From the IMG/VR virus record IMGVR_UViG_3300024262_000020, positions 1-64,000 of that record: a stretch of 64,000 nt of DNA. The stretch is one strand, 5' to 3'. The notes under the pieces were generated by a model. That model was not told where the DNA came from and did not search any database. It saw only the letters and a program-made list of their open reading frames with translations. Shown here one piece after another: positions 19,000-27,717 of the stretch (position 1 is the stretch's first letter; each line of letters opens with the position of its first letter). This DNA comes from a virus. A program made the translations under genes and the position numbers.

Positions 19000-19754
19000 G
19001 AAAGATAAAAATGCATAATTTATATCATTTAGGTGATAATATTTATAGCTTAATTTTCATTAATAATATTATTGAAAATAATGATATTAATATTGAATAT
19101 TCTTGTAGACCTAATTATTTGAAAGAATTGGAATACCATAATTATAAAGATATTAAATTGTTTGGTATTCAACAATTAACAGATAGTGTTGATACGTGGA
19201 TACAAGCAAATAATGTTTGGGTGGAGTATTATTTGAAACAAAAAGATAAGGGAGAATATTATTATTATGATGAGTTTTATTTACATTTTTATAATGATTT
19301 AGCAAAACGAAACAATTTGAAACACACATTCAGTAATATAGAAGATACTTTTTATTATCATCCAGATTTAGAAGAACGTAGATATGATGATTATGACTTT
19401 TTTATAATAAATTCGCACGGTGGTTCTGGTCAATTTTCTTATATTCCAAATGATTTTGTTGTGTTAGCTAATAAGCTTAGAGATGTTGGTTATAGTGTAA
19501 TAACAACAGAGAAAATAAAAGGTGTTGATTCAACAATAGAAAAGGGTATGACATTAAAAGATATTGGAAATTTATCAATAGGTTGTAAAAATATTATTGC
19601 TGTTCATACTGCACCAATAGTGACAGCATTAAATAAAATATCATTCAATAGTGTTGATAATTGGATATTGCTGAATGATAAAAATATATCTTATAAAATG
19701 GTGAATATGAAAGTTTATGATGATGTAAAAAAAATAGAGATAGATGGATTTTAA
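18996..19754 (+). CDS. GT9/GT-B-like glycosyltransferase
   Basis: The 252-residue protein contains [17 protein letters not shown] at the N-terminus, like the LGD motif that starts heptosyltransferases. Its C-terminal stretch [20 protein letters not shown] followed by TAPIVTALN corresponds to the D-x-G-x-x-H(x)A/P region of GT9 enzymes. The rest is divergent. It overlaps the downstream methyltransferase by 11 bases. Confidence 0.5.
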   Translation: MRKIKMHNLYHLGDNIYSLIFINNIIENNDINIEYSCRPNYLKELEYHNYKDIKLFGIQQLTDSVDTWIQANNVWVEYYLKQKDKGEYYYYDEFYLHFYNDLAKRNNLKHTFSNIEDTFYYHPDLEERRYDDYDFFIINSHGGSGQFSYIPNDFVVLANKLRDVGYSVITTEKIKGVDSTIEKGMTLKDIGNLSIGCKNIIAVHTAPIVTALNKISFNSVDNWILLNDKNISYKMVNMKVYDDVKKIEIDGF

Positions 19755-20382
19755 AGATTTATATGAAATAAATAGTGATGGTGTTATATATCAAAAAGAT
19801 ATAAAGAAATTACAAACATATGATATTGGTTATATTGAAGAAAGATATGATAAATATGGTATTTACAACGATGAAATGTCATTTCTACGAGTTGGATTTA
19901 TGTATGGTGTTATAAAAGATAAGATTGATAAGATATTGGATGTCGGTTATGGTAATGGCTCTTTTCTGAAAGTTTGTAATTTGTCAATAGATAATTGTTA
20001 TGGAAATGATGTTTCAGGATATCCTTTACCTAAAAACATAAAATTTGTTGAAAATATATTAGAAGATGAATATGATGTTATATCATTTTTTGATGTTCTT
20101 GAACATTTTGAAGATATCGAATTTGTGAAAGATTTGAAAACAAAATATGTATATTTGAGTGTACCTTGGTGTCATTTCTTTTCAGAAGAATGGTTTATGG
20201 GTTGGAAACATAGAAGATTTGATGAACATTTATGGCATTTTAATCCAGTTAATTTGGATAATTTTATGAATAGAATGGGGTATGAGTTAGTGTCAACACA
20301 TTCTAATATAGAGGATAGTCTTAGAAAACCTGAATTTGATTATGAAAATATACTAAGTTGTATTTATAAAAAAATAGAATAA
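19744..20382 (+). CDS. Class I SAM methyltransferase (Methyltransf_23-like)
   Basis: ILDVGYGNGSFLKVC (about 63-77) is motif I with the glycine loop, CYGNDVSGYPLP gives the acidic strand end, and VISFFDVLEHFEDIEF is the motif IV region typical of Methyltransf_23 proteins. Length 212. It is the third methyltransferase of the block and lies between a GT9-like enzyme and a sulfotransferase, so the glycan is probably both methylated and sulfated. Confidence 0.7.
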   Translation: MDFKDLYEINSDGVIYQKDIKKLQTYDIGYIEERYDKYGIYNDEMSFLRVGFMYGVIKDKIDKILDVGYGNGSFLKVCNLSIDNCYGNDVSGYPLPKNIKFVENILEDEYDVISFFDVLEHFEDIEFVKDLKTKYVYLSVPWCHFFSEEWFMGWKHRRFDEHLWHFNPVNLDNFMNRMGYELVSTHSNIEDSLRKPEFDYENILSCIYKKIE

Positions 20383-20383
20383 T

Positions 20384-21040
20384 ATGAATTATTTACTTTC
20401 ATATCCACGAACAGGTAACTCATTTGTAAGATATGCTATTGAGTTTGTTTCAAAAAAACCAACATATGATTATGGAAAGAATATTAATGACCAGTATGAT
20501 ACAGACATACGATATAATTTATCAACTAATTCAGGTTCATTTATTATTAGGAAAGAGCATTTCGTTGTGGATATACCAGATAAACCAGAAAAGATCATCC
20601 TCTTGGTGAGAGATTTTAAAGATGTTTTTATTAGTCATAATTTTAGATATGAAAAATTTGATAATGATAAAATATTAGAAAATTTTAAAGTTTCTATTGA
20701 TAGTTTTTGGAAAGATTATTATGAATTATTATATTTTTATGATATTTTCCCTGATGATAAATTATTAGTTTATTATGATGATATTTTTGAAACAGAAAAA
20801 TCCTTAATTGAAATCTTTAAATTTTTAGATATAACTGATTATAATGAATTTGTTGATAATTTTGAATATCATAAAGAATACTTTTTTGAGAAATATAAGG
20901 AAAAAGAAGGTAGCAAATCTGAAGGATTTTCCAATTTGTGTAATATTTTCACAAGTTCACAAGTGTCGTATATGAATGATTATTTTAGACGAGGAAATAT
21001 TCAACTTTTTGATAAATATTTAAAAAGATTTACATTGTAA
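20384..21040 (+). CDS. PAPS-dependent sulfotransferase 2
   Basis: The protein begins NYLLSYPRTGNSFVRYAIE (2-20), the 5'-phosphosulfate loop, and has IILLVRDFKDVFISHNFR (about 72-89) for 3'-phosphate binding. It has 218 residues, the same length as the first copy, and aligns along its whole length, indicating duplication with divergence. It closes the long glycan block; the next genes supply the sulfation donor. Two copies suggest two acceptor positions. Confidence 0.8.
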   Translation: MNYLLSYPRTGNSFVRYAIEFVSKKPTYDYGKNINDQYDTDIRYNLSTNSGSFIIRKEHFVVDIPDKPEKIILLVRDFKDVFISHNFRYEKFDNDKILENFKVSIDSFWKDYYELLYFYDIFPDDKLLVYYDDIFETEKSLIEIFKFLDITDYNEFVDNFEYHKEYFFEKYKEKEGSKSEGFSNLCNIFTSSQVSYMNDYFRRGNIQLFDKYLKRFTL

Positions 21041-21129
21041 GAGGTTTTAATGATGTCTATGTGGTTTATTGATGTCTGCCTACAATAATATATAAAAGCG
21101 TAACACAACTCACCTATATCAACCCTAGG

Positions 21130-21366
21130 TTAGTTTTTGCGTGTACGTTCTTCCTTATTTATTATACCGATATCATATTTGTACCAGGCTCTTTCGTGTA
21201 AATAATATAGTACCATTTTTATAATGATTTCAACTGCACCAGCACCTAAACTTAGTTCGAGATTTCCAGTAAAAGCTAAAACAATAAGTATGGTTGCTAT
21301 TGTCGCTATTATTCTCCAAGTAATAGTTTTTAATACATGTCTTTTATGTCTTATTTTGATTTGGCT
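21130..21366 (-). CDS. DUF2061 membrane protein
   Basis: I start the gene at the internal ATG (MSQIKIRHKRHV), giving about 78 residues; a longer frame begins at 21402. The core KTITWRIIATIATILIVLAF, then GAVEIIIKMVLYYLHERAWY, is the DUF2061 signature: two membrane helices with conserved Trp-Arg and His-Glu-Arg-x-W. DUF2061 genes are often found next to CysC in bacteria, and here the gene lies divergently beside APS kinase. Its molecular role is not established; a part in sulfate handling is an inference from that association. Confidence 0.75.
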   Translation of the reverse strand, partial: SQIKIRHKRHVLKTITWRIIATIATILIVLAFTGNLELSLGAGAVEIIIKMVLYYLHERAWYKYDIGIINKEERTRKN

Positions 21367-21407
21367 CATAATGATGATATATATAACATAAAAAGAGTTC
21401 ATATAAA

Positions 21408-21920
21408 ATGGGGAAAGTTTTATGGTTTACAGGTTTATCTGGTTCAGGAAAGTCAACATTAGCAGAAAATTTTAAAGAATATTTAGATTATAGTAATATG
21501 AGATCTATTATTTTAGATGGTGATATTATTCGTAAAGGTTTATGTGGGGATTTGGGATTTTCAAAAGAAGATAGAACAGAAAATATTCGAAGAATTGCTG
21601 AAGTAGCAAAAATATTAAGTAGTACTGATGACAATTATATTGTCATGGTGGCATTTATATCACCATATATTGAAGATAGAAATAATGCAAGAAAAATTAT
21701 TGGTGATAATTTCTTTGAAATATATGTTAGTGCATCATTACAAGTTTGTGAAGAACGGGATGTGAAAGGATTATATAAAAAAGCAAGAAGTGGTGAAATT
21801 TTAAATTTTACTGGTGTGAGTGATCCTTATGAAGTTCCTGAAAATCCTGAAATGATCATTGATACAGGTGTGATAACTATTGATGATTGTGTGAAGTTAA
21901 TTTCTAAAAGAATATTTTAA
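21408..21920 (+). CDS. cysC: Adenylylsulfate (APS) kinase
   Basis: The enzyme phosphorylates APS with ATP to make PAPS. It has the P-loop GLSGSGKS (9-16), LDGDIIRKGLCGDLGFSKED with the DGD and dLGFS motifs, RTENIRRIAEVA, FISPY and RDVKGLYKKARSGE with the K-G-L-Y substrate lid, then FTG and YEVPENPE. Length (170) equals single-domain CysC proteins. ATP sulfurylase is absent, so APS must come from the host. The divergent DUF2061 gene and two upstream sulfotransferases define a sulfation module. Confidence 0.95.
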   Translation: MGKVLWFTGLSGSGKSTLAENFKEYLDYSNMRSIILDGDIIRKGLCGDLGFSKEDRTENIRRIAEVAKILSSTDDNYIVMVAFISPYIEDRNNARKIIGDNFFEIYVSASLQVCEERDVKGLYKKARSGEILNFTGVSDPYEVPENPEMIIDTGVITIDDCVKLISKRIF

Positions 21921-22750
21921 TTTTCTTCTTCTAATTTTACTTTTTTATTTCTTTTATATCGTTTCTTTTTATCTGGCACAACTTTAGTATTTAAATCTGC
22001 ACCTGATTCAATTCTTCTTTCTCTTTCTTGTCTATTAAGCTCTTTTCTAATTTCCTTACTAACATCTTTCTTAGTTTCATTTACAAAAAAATTCATAAAC
22101 GACTCCATATGTCTGAATTTATAACCTAATCCTGTTCTTTTATACGCTGTTGTAATATCTTGTTTTGCTACTGGTTCAGGTTCTTCCCCATTTGTGCCAT
22201 AACCTACTTTTTTTATTTTAGGATATTCTAATGGTTTCTCTTTTACTGTTGGATCGAAATCAGGTGAATTAACTTTATCTATTCGTTGTTGTAAAATTCC
22301 AATTAACATATCAATTGTACCTAAATCACGTTCTTTTACAACTTCATACGGAAATTTTAACATATTTTTATCATCTTTGTAATGTTTTTCAATTTTTTCC
22401 TGATATTCTTTTCTTGTGTAAAGAATTTGAAATAAATCATCTAAAATTTCAGTATCTGTTTCTGAATTAATAGTGTTAAATAATTGAGCCATATCTATTT
22501 CACCATCATTAGAATTATATTCTAATAATGAAAAGTCTTGAAATTTGTTAATTCGCATTTCTACTTTTTGTGGTAAATTTTCATGTGTAGTTTCAGCGAA
22601 ATCTTTAACTGAATTAGGTTTCATTTGTTTAGCCATTTTTTTAATTTTATCTACTAAAGATTTATCCATATCTTTTGTTTTTAGTTCACCTTTTTGATAA
22701 GCGTGAACCATTCCCATAAGTCTCTGTTGTGATTTTGATGTGCTTGGCAT
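21917..22750 (-). CDS. DUF3008-like N-terminus fused to a tag-bearing phage protein
   Basis: Residues 1-60 match the DUF3008 pattern found in many phages (PSTSKSQQRLMGMVHAYQKG, then ETTHENLP). At Met 63 a second segment begins MRINKFQDFSLLEYN, which looks like the MKxxKxFxxF start of other small proteins in this phage. The rest (277 residues total) is charged, with a lysine-rich tail. It ends over the end of cysC by four bases. The fusion suggests that a DUF3008 module was added in front of a tagged protein. Function unknown. Confidence 0.6.
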   Translation of the reverse strand: MPSTSKSQQRLMGMVHAYQKGELKTKDMDKSLVDKIKKMAKQMKPNSVKDFAETTHENLPQKVEMRINKFQDFSLLEYNSNDGEIDMAQLFNTINSETDTEILDDLFQILYTRKEYQEKIEKHYKDDKNMLKFPYEVVKERDLGTIDMLIGILQQRIDKVNSPDFDPTVKEKPLEYPKIKKVGYGTNGEEPEPVAKQDITTAYKRTGLGYKFRHMESFMNFFVNETKKDVSKEIRKELNRQERERRIESGADLNTKVVPDKKKRYKRNKKVKLEEEN

Positions 22751-22752
22751 TT

Positions 22753-23166
22753 TTATATGTTATATTTTTTTCCTGTTTTTCTAACTTGGTTATTATATTT
22801 AGATTCTTCTGATGGTTCATAAGAAAATTCCCAATCTTCACCTTCTTCATCATTACCTTTTATTTTTACTGAAACTTCTTCATCAATAATGTCATTCTCT
22901 AATAAAAATTCAAATATTTTTTGTAAAGAACTTTCAAAATCATCTATTATTATATCACATAAATCATCTTGAGTCATATATTCATCATCAAAACAACTTT
23001 GACCAATTTCTTCTATTATATCATCATTAATATCAAATCGTTCATCTAATAATCCATCCTTAATCGCATCTTGAATATAGAACCAAGTTGTTGGTGAATT
23101 TTCTCCATAATATAGAAGTATTGTTCCTTCTTCATCAGTATAACCTTCAAAAGTTTTAAATCTCAT
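22753..23166 (-). CDS. Tagged small acidic protein (MRFKTFEGY...KKYNI)
   Basis: The 137-residue protein is very acidic (many D/E clusters) and predicted soluble. It begins MRFKTFEGYTDEEG and ends GKKYNI, so it carries both terminal signatures shared by the accessory proteins. No known domain is recognised. The stop is two bases from the start of the DUF3008 fusion, so the four genes 24446 to 21917 probably form one minus-strand operon. Confidence 0.65.
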   Translation of the reverse strand: MRFKTFEGYTDEEGTILLYYGENSPTTWFYIQDAIKDGLLDERFDINDDIIEEIGQSCFDDEYMTQDDLCDIIIDDFESSLQKIFEFLLENDIIDEEVSVKIKGNDEEGEDWEFSYEPSEESKYNNQVRKTGKKYNI

Positions 23167-23172
23167 TTTTCT

Positions 23173-23544
23173 TTATTTATTTTTCATTACTTGTTTTAAC
23201 TTATTAAGTCCATAGAAATAATCTATAATTCTACATTTTAATACTCCCATTGTTGTTTGATTAAAAGGTGTTGTTTGATGTGATCTTTTTAACATTGCAG
23301 TTAAATAAATGATTTGTCCTCTTTTAACTTCACCAACAGATATAGCGGTATCAACCGTTATATTTTCTTCAATTTTATTTATAACACTCTCATCTTTAAT
23401 TATATCTATAATAGCTTCAATTTCAACAGGACCTTTAATAGGAATAAATTCTCCATCTTCTGTTTCTTCTAATGCTAAAATACCATCAGCAAGAGGTTTC
23501 AATTCGTCTTTTTTCTCAAAAGTATTAAATTTTTGTATTTTCAT
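23173..23544 (-). CDS. Small protein with MKxxKFxTFE start
   Basis: The 123-residue protein begins MKIQKFNTFEKKDE, matching the N-terminal signature, but ends VMKNK without the KYN[L/I] tail. The middle (IKGPVEIEAIIDI and a strand-rich segment before FYGLNKLK) suggests a small mixed fold. It lies between two proteins that carry both signatures. Function unknown. Confidence 0.6.
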   Translation of the reverse strand: MKIQKFNTFEKKDELKPLADGILALEETEDGEFIPIKGPVEIEAIIDIIKDESVINKIEENITVDTAISVGEVKRGQIIYLTAMLKRSHQTTPFNQTTMGVLKCRIIDYFYGLNKLKQVMKNK

Positions 23545-23967
23545 TTATATGTTATATTTTCTTAATTCTTTATTTATTGGTTTGTATTCGTCAATAATTA
23601 CTTCTATTACTTCATCTTCATAGCCTTTAAATCCAGGATTTTCATTCGGACTCATATTATCTATTGGGAAATTTTCAATCCATAATCCACCCTCACCAGA
23701 AAACCAAACAGTATATCTATCCGAATTATCAATTAATATTGATGCATAAGGACCTTGATACATATCAAACCCTTTAATATCGATAATCTCAAATGGTATT
23801 TCTTCATCTTTAAGTGAATTTTGAATAAGTGTTAATCTTTTTTCCATATCTTTTATCCAATTTGATTCTTCACTATCATCATCAGGATTATCTTTAACAT
23901 ATTCCCAATCTACATCTCTTGACCATTCGCCAGTTTCAAATAATTTATATGTTTTTAAAAATTTCAA
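23545..23967 (-). CDS. Tagged small protein (MKFLKTYKLFE...RKYNI), TTG start
   Basis: The 140-residue protein appears to start at TTG (23965-23967), immediately overlapping the TGA of the upstream gene. The resulting MKFLKTYKLFETGE fits the N-terminal signature exactly, which supports this start. It ends ELRKYNI with codons AAA TAT AAC ATA. The body has aromatic strands (DMYQGPYASILID, YTVWFSGEGGLWIENFP) typical of a small beta-rich domain. No family recognised. Confidence 0.6.
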   Translation of the reverse strand: MKFLKTYKLFETGEWSRDVDWEYVKDNPDDDSEESNWIKDMEKRLTLIQNSLKDEEIPFEIIDIKGFDMYQGPYASILIDNSDRYTVWFSGEGGLWIENFPIDNMSPNENPGFKGYEDEVIEVIIDEYKPINKELRKYNI

Positions 23968-24446
23968 TTTATTTTATAACTTTTTTCAATATAATTTTGA
24001 TATTTCATTTTCATTTTATCTATCAATTTATCATCAGTAAAATTAGGATTATCGAGATTATATACTATGTCATCATTTATTTTTATTCTAATATTATTTT
24101 CATTTTTATTATCATGAACAGATAATTTGCCTTCAATAATATCAAAATTAGATAACTCAATTGTTATCTTAGTCTTATATATTAAATTATAATTTTTAAA
24201 ATCTCTTTTATTATAGTAACCTTCAAGTTTTTTGACCCTTAAATTCTTTGGTCTGTTGCGTTGTTTGTATATTATGAATGAGAATTCGTTAATTATTTTA
24301 TTTGTGAACTCTTGAACATCATTTTCAATATTATTTTCAATTTCTAACTTCATATTTTCATTTAAGTTTTTATGTATATTTCTATTTTTACTCAGTTTCT
24401 CGTTATCAATATCTTCATTTACAAATAAATTAAATTTTATCAACAT
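23964..24446 (-). CDS. Tagged small basic protein
   Basis: The 160-residue protein begins MLIKFNLFVNEDIDNE, similar to the start of the VWA protein at 57787 (MLIKFKRYQQ). It ends YIEKSYKIN, a weak variant of the KYN[L/I] tail. It is rich in Asn and Lys, with a strand-rich C-terminal half. It is the first gene of the minus-strand group, downstream of the palindromic divergent promoter region at 24465-24502. Function unknown. Confidence 0.55.
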   Translation of the reverse strand: MLIKFNLFVNEDIDNEKLSKNRNIHKNLNENMKLEIENNIENDVQEFTNKIINEFSFIIYKQRNRPKNLRVKKLEGYYNKRDFKNYNLIYKTKITIELSNFDIIEGKLSVHDNKNENNIRIKINDDIVYNLDNPNFTDDKLIDKMKMKYQNYIEKSYKIN

Positions 24447-24464
24447 TTAAGAGAATTCTTTTTC

Positions 24465-24502
24465 CTATATATTTAATTTCAGATTTAAAATTAAATATAT
24501 AG
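24465..24502. promoter_or_regulatory. Palindromic divergent late-type promoter region
   Basis: Two perfect 15-base arms (24465-24479 and 24488-24502) flank eight bases. Each strand carries TAAATATATAG: on the plus strand it continues AATAAATA 16 bases before the tail-fibre ATG, and on the minus strand GGAAAA before the gene ending at 24446. This matches the TATATAGAATA motif seen before other genes and suggests back-to-back phage promoters. Confidence 0.5.
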
Positions 24503-24522
24503 AATAAATATAAAAGATCTGA

Positions 24523-27500
24523 ATGACCAATATTATTCGAATAAGAGACTTAACACAAGAAACCTCGTTAGATGGAAATTTATTACTTCCAGTAGATAAA
24601 TCAACATATAGTGTAAATGCAAAACATATTAAATTATCCGATCTTGCATCGTATATACAAATATTAAATATAGAACTTTCTTTAAGTGGATTAACTGATG
24701 TAACATTTTATAATTTACAAGATGGTGATTATTTGATGTATAGCGGTTCTACTGGATTTTGGGTAAATGTATCTGGCGTTACAGATGGAACCTCAGGAAC
24801 AGATGGAGCCGATGGTACATCAGGTAGTTCAGGAACTGATGGTGCTTCAGGTACAGATGGAACATCAGGTAGTTCAGGTAGTTCAGGAACTGATGGTGCT
24901 TCAGGTAGTGGTACGGATGGAACATCAGGTAGTTCAGGTAGTTCAGGAACTGATGGTGCTTCAGGTAGTGGTACGGATGGAACATCAGGTAGTTCAGGTA
25001 GTTCAGGAACAGATGGCGCAGATGGTTCAGGGACAGACGGAACCTCAGGAAGTTCAGGAAGTTCAGGAACCGATGGTACATCAGGAACTTCAGGTGTTGA
25101 TGGTGGTGGTGGTTCAGGTACAGACGGAACATCAGGAAGTTCAGGAACTGATGGAACATCAGGAAGTTCAGGTACAGATGGAACCTCAGGTACAAGTGGC
25201 TCAGGTACAGATGGAACCTCAGGTAGTTCAGGAACTGATGGAACAAGTGGAAGTTCAGGAACTGATGGAACATCAGGAAGTTCAGGAACCTCAGGAACAG
25301 ATGGTCAGTCAGATAGATATGCTACAACATCAGTAACATCATTTACAATTCCTACATCACATCCAACAACGATAGAATTGACTGGTGGTACAGGATTATC
25401 CTGGACAGTAGGTCAAGAAGCTATAATAGCATATGATATTAATAATTATTTTAATGCGACAGTATCTATATATGATTCAATTTCAGGTGGTTTTGTTTTT
25501 CAATCAAGTAGTAATGTTGGAACAGGAACATATGCAAGTTGGGATATTAATTTAGGTGGTGCACCAGGAGTGTCAGGAAGTTCAGGAACAGATGGAACCT
25601 CAGGTAGTTCAGGAACAGATGGAACCTCAGGTACAAGTGGATCAGGAACAGATGGAACTTCAGGAAGTTCAGGAACTGATGGTACAGATGGAACCTCAGG
25701 TACAGATGGTACAGATGGAACCTCAGGTAGTTCAGGTACAGATGGAACATCAGGTAGTTCAGGTAGTTCAGGCACAGACGGAACCTCAGGTAGTTCAGGC
25801 ACAGATGGAACAAGTGGAAGTTCAGGTAGTTCAGGCACAGACGGAACCTCAGGTACAGATGGAACAGATGGCACTTCAGGTAGTTCAGGCACAGATGGAA
25901 CCTCAGGTACAGATGGAACATCAGGTAGTTCAGGTAGTTCAGGTACATCAGGTACAGATGGAACAAGTGGTAGTTCAGGAATTGCATCAGCGGTAGGTTC
26001 TAATTATTGGATTCAATATTATGATGATTCACAACCAAATAATCAAGGATCAACAGATAAGTTAAATTGGAACAAATCATCTTTTATATTAGAAGTTAGT
26101 GGCGAAACCAAAATAACAAGTTTAGCTTCAGATGTGAATAGATACGTATTTTCTGATACTGATGGTTTATTATACACAGGTAATACTATTGATAATGTGC
26201 CTAATTTCTATTGTAATACCTGGCAAGAAGTTAAAGATGCAGTTACTGAAATAAATGCTCAATATCCAGGTGGTAATATTTTCTTATCTGGTGATTGGTA
26301 TATGACTGAAGATGTAACTTGGGATTTAACAAATATTTCGTTTTATGGTTTTGGTGCGGTTTGGAGATGCACCAATTTAGTTCATAATGATAATGATCCA
26401 GTTGTGGCTAAAAAAGTAACTGTAACTGCTGGAAATCCAACATTTTATAATATTGCATTTGGTGGTAGTGGTTTAGGTAATATAACTGAAAATTTTGCAA
26501 TTTATAATTCAAGACATATATTTACCTTTACTGATGGTAATCATGATATTGTATTTGATAAATGTAATTTTTCTGATATTGTAGGTGGTATCGGAACTAA
26601 TTCTGTTATTGAAGTGGTTGGTATTGATGCGTTTGATTCTGTAAATATGACATTTAATAATTGTATTGTTTCATCACATAATATAACATCACCAACACCA
26701 ACAATGTTCACATATACTGGATTTACAATCAATGTTACGGGTACTCAATCTGGATATTTTAAATGTAGTGTTTATCAGCAGAAAAGAACAGGAATAAAAA
26801 ATGATATTAATAAAACATCATTAGCATATCATATCACTAGTACAACACCTGCTAACACTAGATTTACATCTGATTCTACAGCGTGGTTGTCTTATATTGA
26901 CTCGACATCCACAACAGATAATATTATAACATTAACAAATAGTGCAACAACTATTGCAAATGATGATTTAATTATATTTAGTGATATAAGTGATTATGGT
27001 AATATTAAATCTATTAAATATCAATATATTTCAGGTGGAACAGGTTCATCACAATATGTTCCTACTTATGGTGAATGGGTATCAATTGCTAATTTTAATA
27101 CTACAGCAGGTTCGGGTACTATAACCACAACTTCTGATTATACTGATGTTATAAACCCAGGTATGGCAATAAGATTATCAGGTATAACCAGTACTTCAGG
27201 TGATACATACGTTTATGCCGTTGTTACAGCTATTAATGGTACAACGATAACCGCCTCAGGACCAGCATTAAATGATAAGGGTACATTAGTGAGTGTTGAA
27301 TATTCAACAAATCCTGGAATGATTCATGTTGAGGCATTTACAATTCCTGGAAATTATGCTGATTCTAATGATACAATATTATTGGAATCTGATTTATTGA
27401 TGAAAGGTGGATATAATTGGAGAAATATTAAATCTTCGTTAGTTCGTACAGATGCTATACATATATCAGATGATACTGGTATTGCATCCACTCAACCAAC

Positions 27501-27717
27501 TATTACACCAACAATTGAAGGTTCTGACGTTTTATCATTGTACTTAACTGGTAGTACGTCAATAGTCAACTCGATTAATAATGTAAATTCTTCCAATTAT
27601 AAAATAGAGTTAAATCAAAATATAGACATAAAGGTTAATGTTGCAACTGGTGGCGCACCAAATAATAATGCTGCGGATTTAACAATTTATTTAACATTTG
27701 TGAAGGAGGGTAAATAA
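24523..27717 (+). CDS. Collagen-like tail fibre protein
   Basis: This 1064-residue protein has a phage-type N-terminus (IRIRDLTQETSLDGNLLLPV), ending in a short GLTDV segment common before collagen stalks. Two blocks of Gly-x-y triplets (about 88-264 and 344-487) are built almost only from GTDG, GTSG and GSSG. Between them is a small non-collagen domain (about 265-343, IELTGGTGLSWTVGQ). The C-terminal 570 residues are strand-rich and Asn/Thr-rich, suggesting a beta-helix or receptor-binding head. Triplets lack proline, so stability may come from Thr/Ser/Asp and possibly glycosylation. Gene 27717 overlaps its stop and may encode the tip. Confidence 0.85.
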   Translation: MTNIIRIRDLTQETSLDGNLLLPVDKSTYSVNAKHIKLSDLASYIQILNIELSLSGLTDVTFYNLQDGDYLMYSGSTGFWVNVSGVTDGTSGTDGADGTSGSSGTDGASGTDGTSGSSGSSGTDGASGSGTDGTSGSSGSSGTDGASGSGTDGTSGSSGSSGTDGADGSGTDGTSGSSGSSGTDGTSGTSGVDGGGGSGTDGTSGSSGTDGTSGSSGTDGTSGTSGSGTDGTSGSSGTDGTSGSSGTDGTSGSSGTSGTDGQSDRYATTSVTSFTIPTSHPTTIELTGGTGLSWTVGQEAIIAYDINNYFNATVSIYDSISGGFVFQSSSNVGTGTYASWDINLGGAPGVSGSSGTDGTSGSSGTDGTSGTSGSGTDGTSGSSGTDGTDGTSGTDGTDGTSGSSGTDGTSGSSGSSGTDGTSGSSGTDGTSGSSGSSGTDGTSGTDGTDGTSGSSGTDGTSGTDGTSGSSGSSGTSGTDGTSGSSGIASAVGSNYWIQYYDDSQPNNQGSTDKLNWNKSSFILEVSGETKITSLASDVNRYVFSDTDGLLYTGNTIDNVPNFYCNTWQEVKDAVTEINAQYPGGNIFLSGDWYMTEDVTWDLTNISFYGFGAVWRCTNLVHNDNDPVVAKKVTVTAGNPTFYNIAFGGSGLGNITENFAIYNSRHIFTFTDGNHDIVFDKCNFSDIVGGIGTNSVIEVVGIDAFDSVNMTFNNCIVSSHNITSPTPTMFTYTGFTINVTGTQSGYFKCSVYQQKRTGIKNDINKTSLAYHITSTTPANTRFTSDSTAWLSYIDSTSTTDNIITLTNSATTIANDDLIIFSDISDYGNIKSIKYQYISGGTGSSQYVPTYGEWVSIANFNTTAGSGTITTTSDYTDVINPGMAIRLSGITSTSGDTYVYAVVTAINGTTITASGPALNDKGTLVSVEYSTNPGMIHVEAFTIPGNYADSNDTILLESDLLMKGGYNWRNIKSSLVRTDAIHISDDTGIASTQPTITPTIEGSDVLSLYLTGSTSIVNSINNVNSSNYKIELNQNIDIKVNVATGGAPNNNAADLTIYLTFVKEGK
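24787..25315 (+). repeat. Collagen-triplet coding repeat, block 1
   Basis: Short in-frame repeats of nine-base units encode GTDG, GTSG and GSSG. Three nearly identical longer units around 24850-25010 show recent slippage or recombination. Frames opposite and beside this block give long open frames that are artefacts of the repeat. Confidence 0.85.
25560..25980 (+). repeat. Collagen-triplet coding repeat, block 2
   Basis: This is a second run of the same Gly-x-y codon units, separated from block 1 by an 80-residue globular insert. Synonymous variation (GGA/GGT/GGC, TCA/AGT) within units shows that it is older or more shuffled than block 1. Confidence 0.8.

Noticed and set aside
24787-25980. 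CRISPR array
   Set aside because: Repeats are in-frame codon units without unique spacers of constant length; no cas genes are present.
24767-25996. Long open frames beside and opposite the collagen-coding repeats (Gln/Met-rich, His/Leu-rich and a PSVPEL repeat)
   Set aside because: They mirror the codon repeat of the fibre gene in other frames; composition is extreme and no start or spacing supports them.
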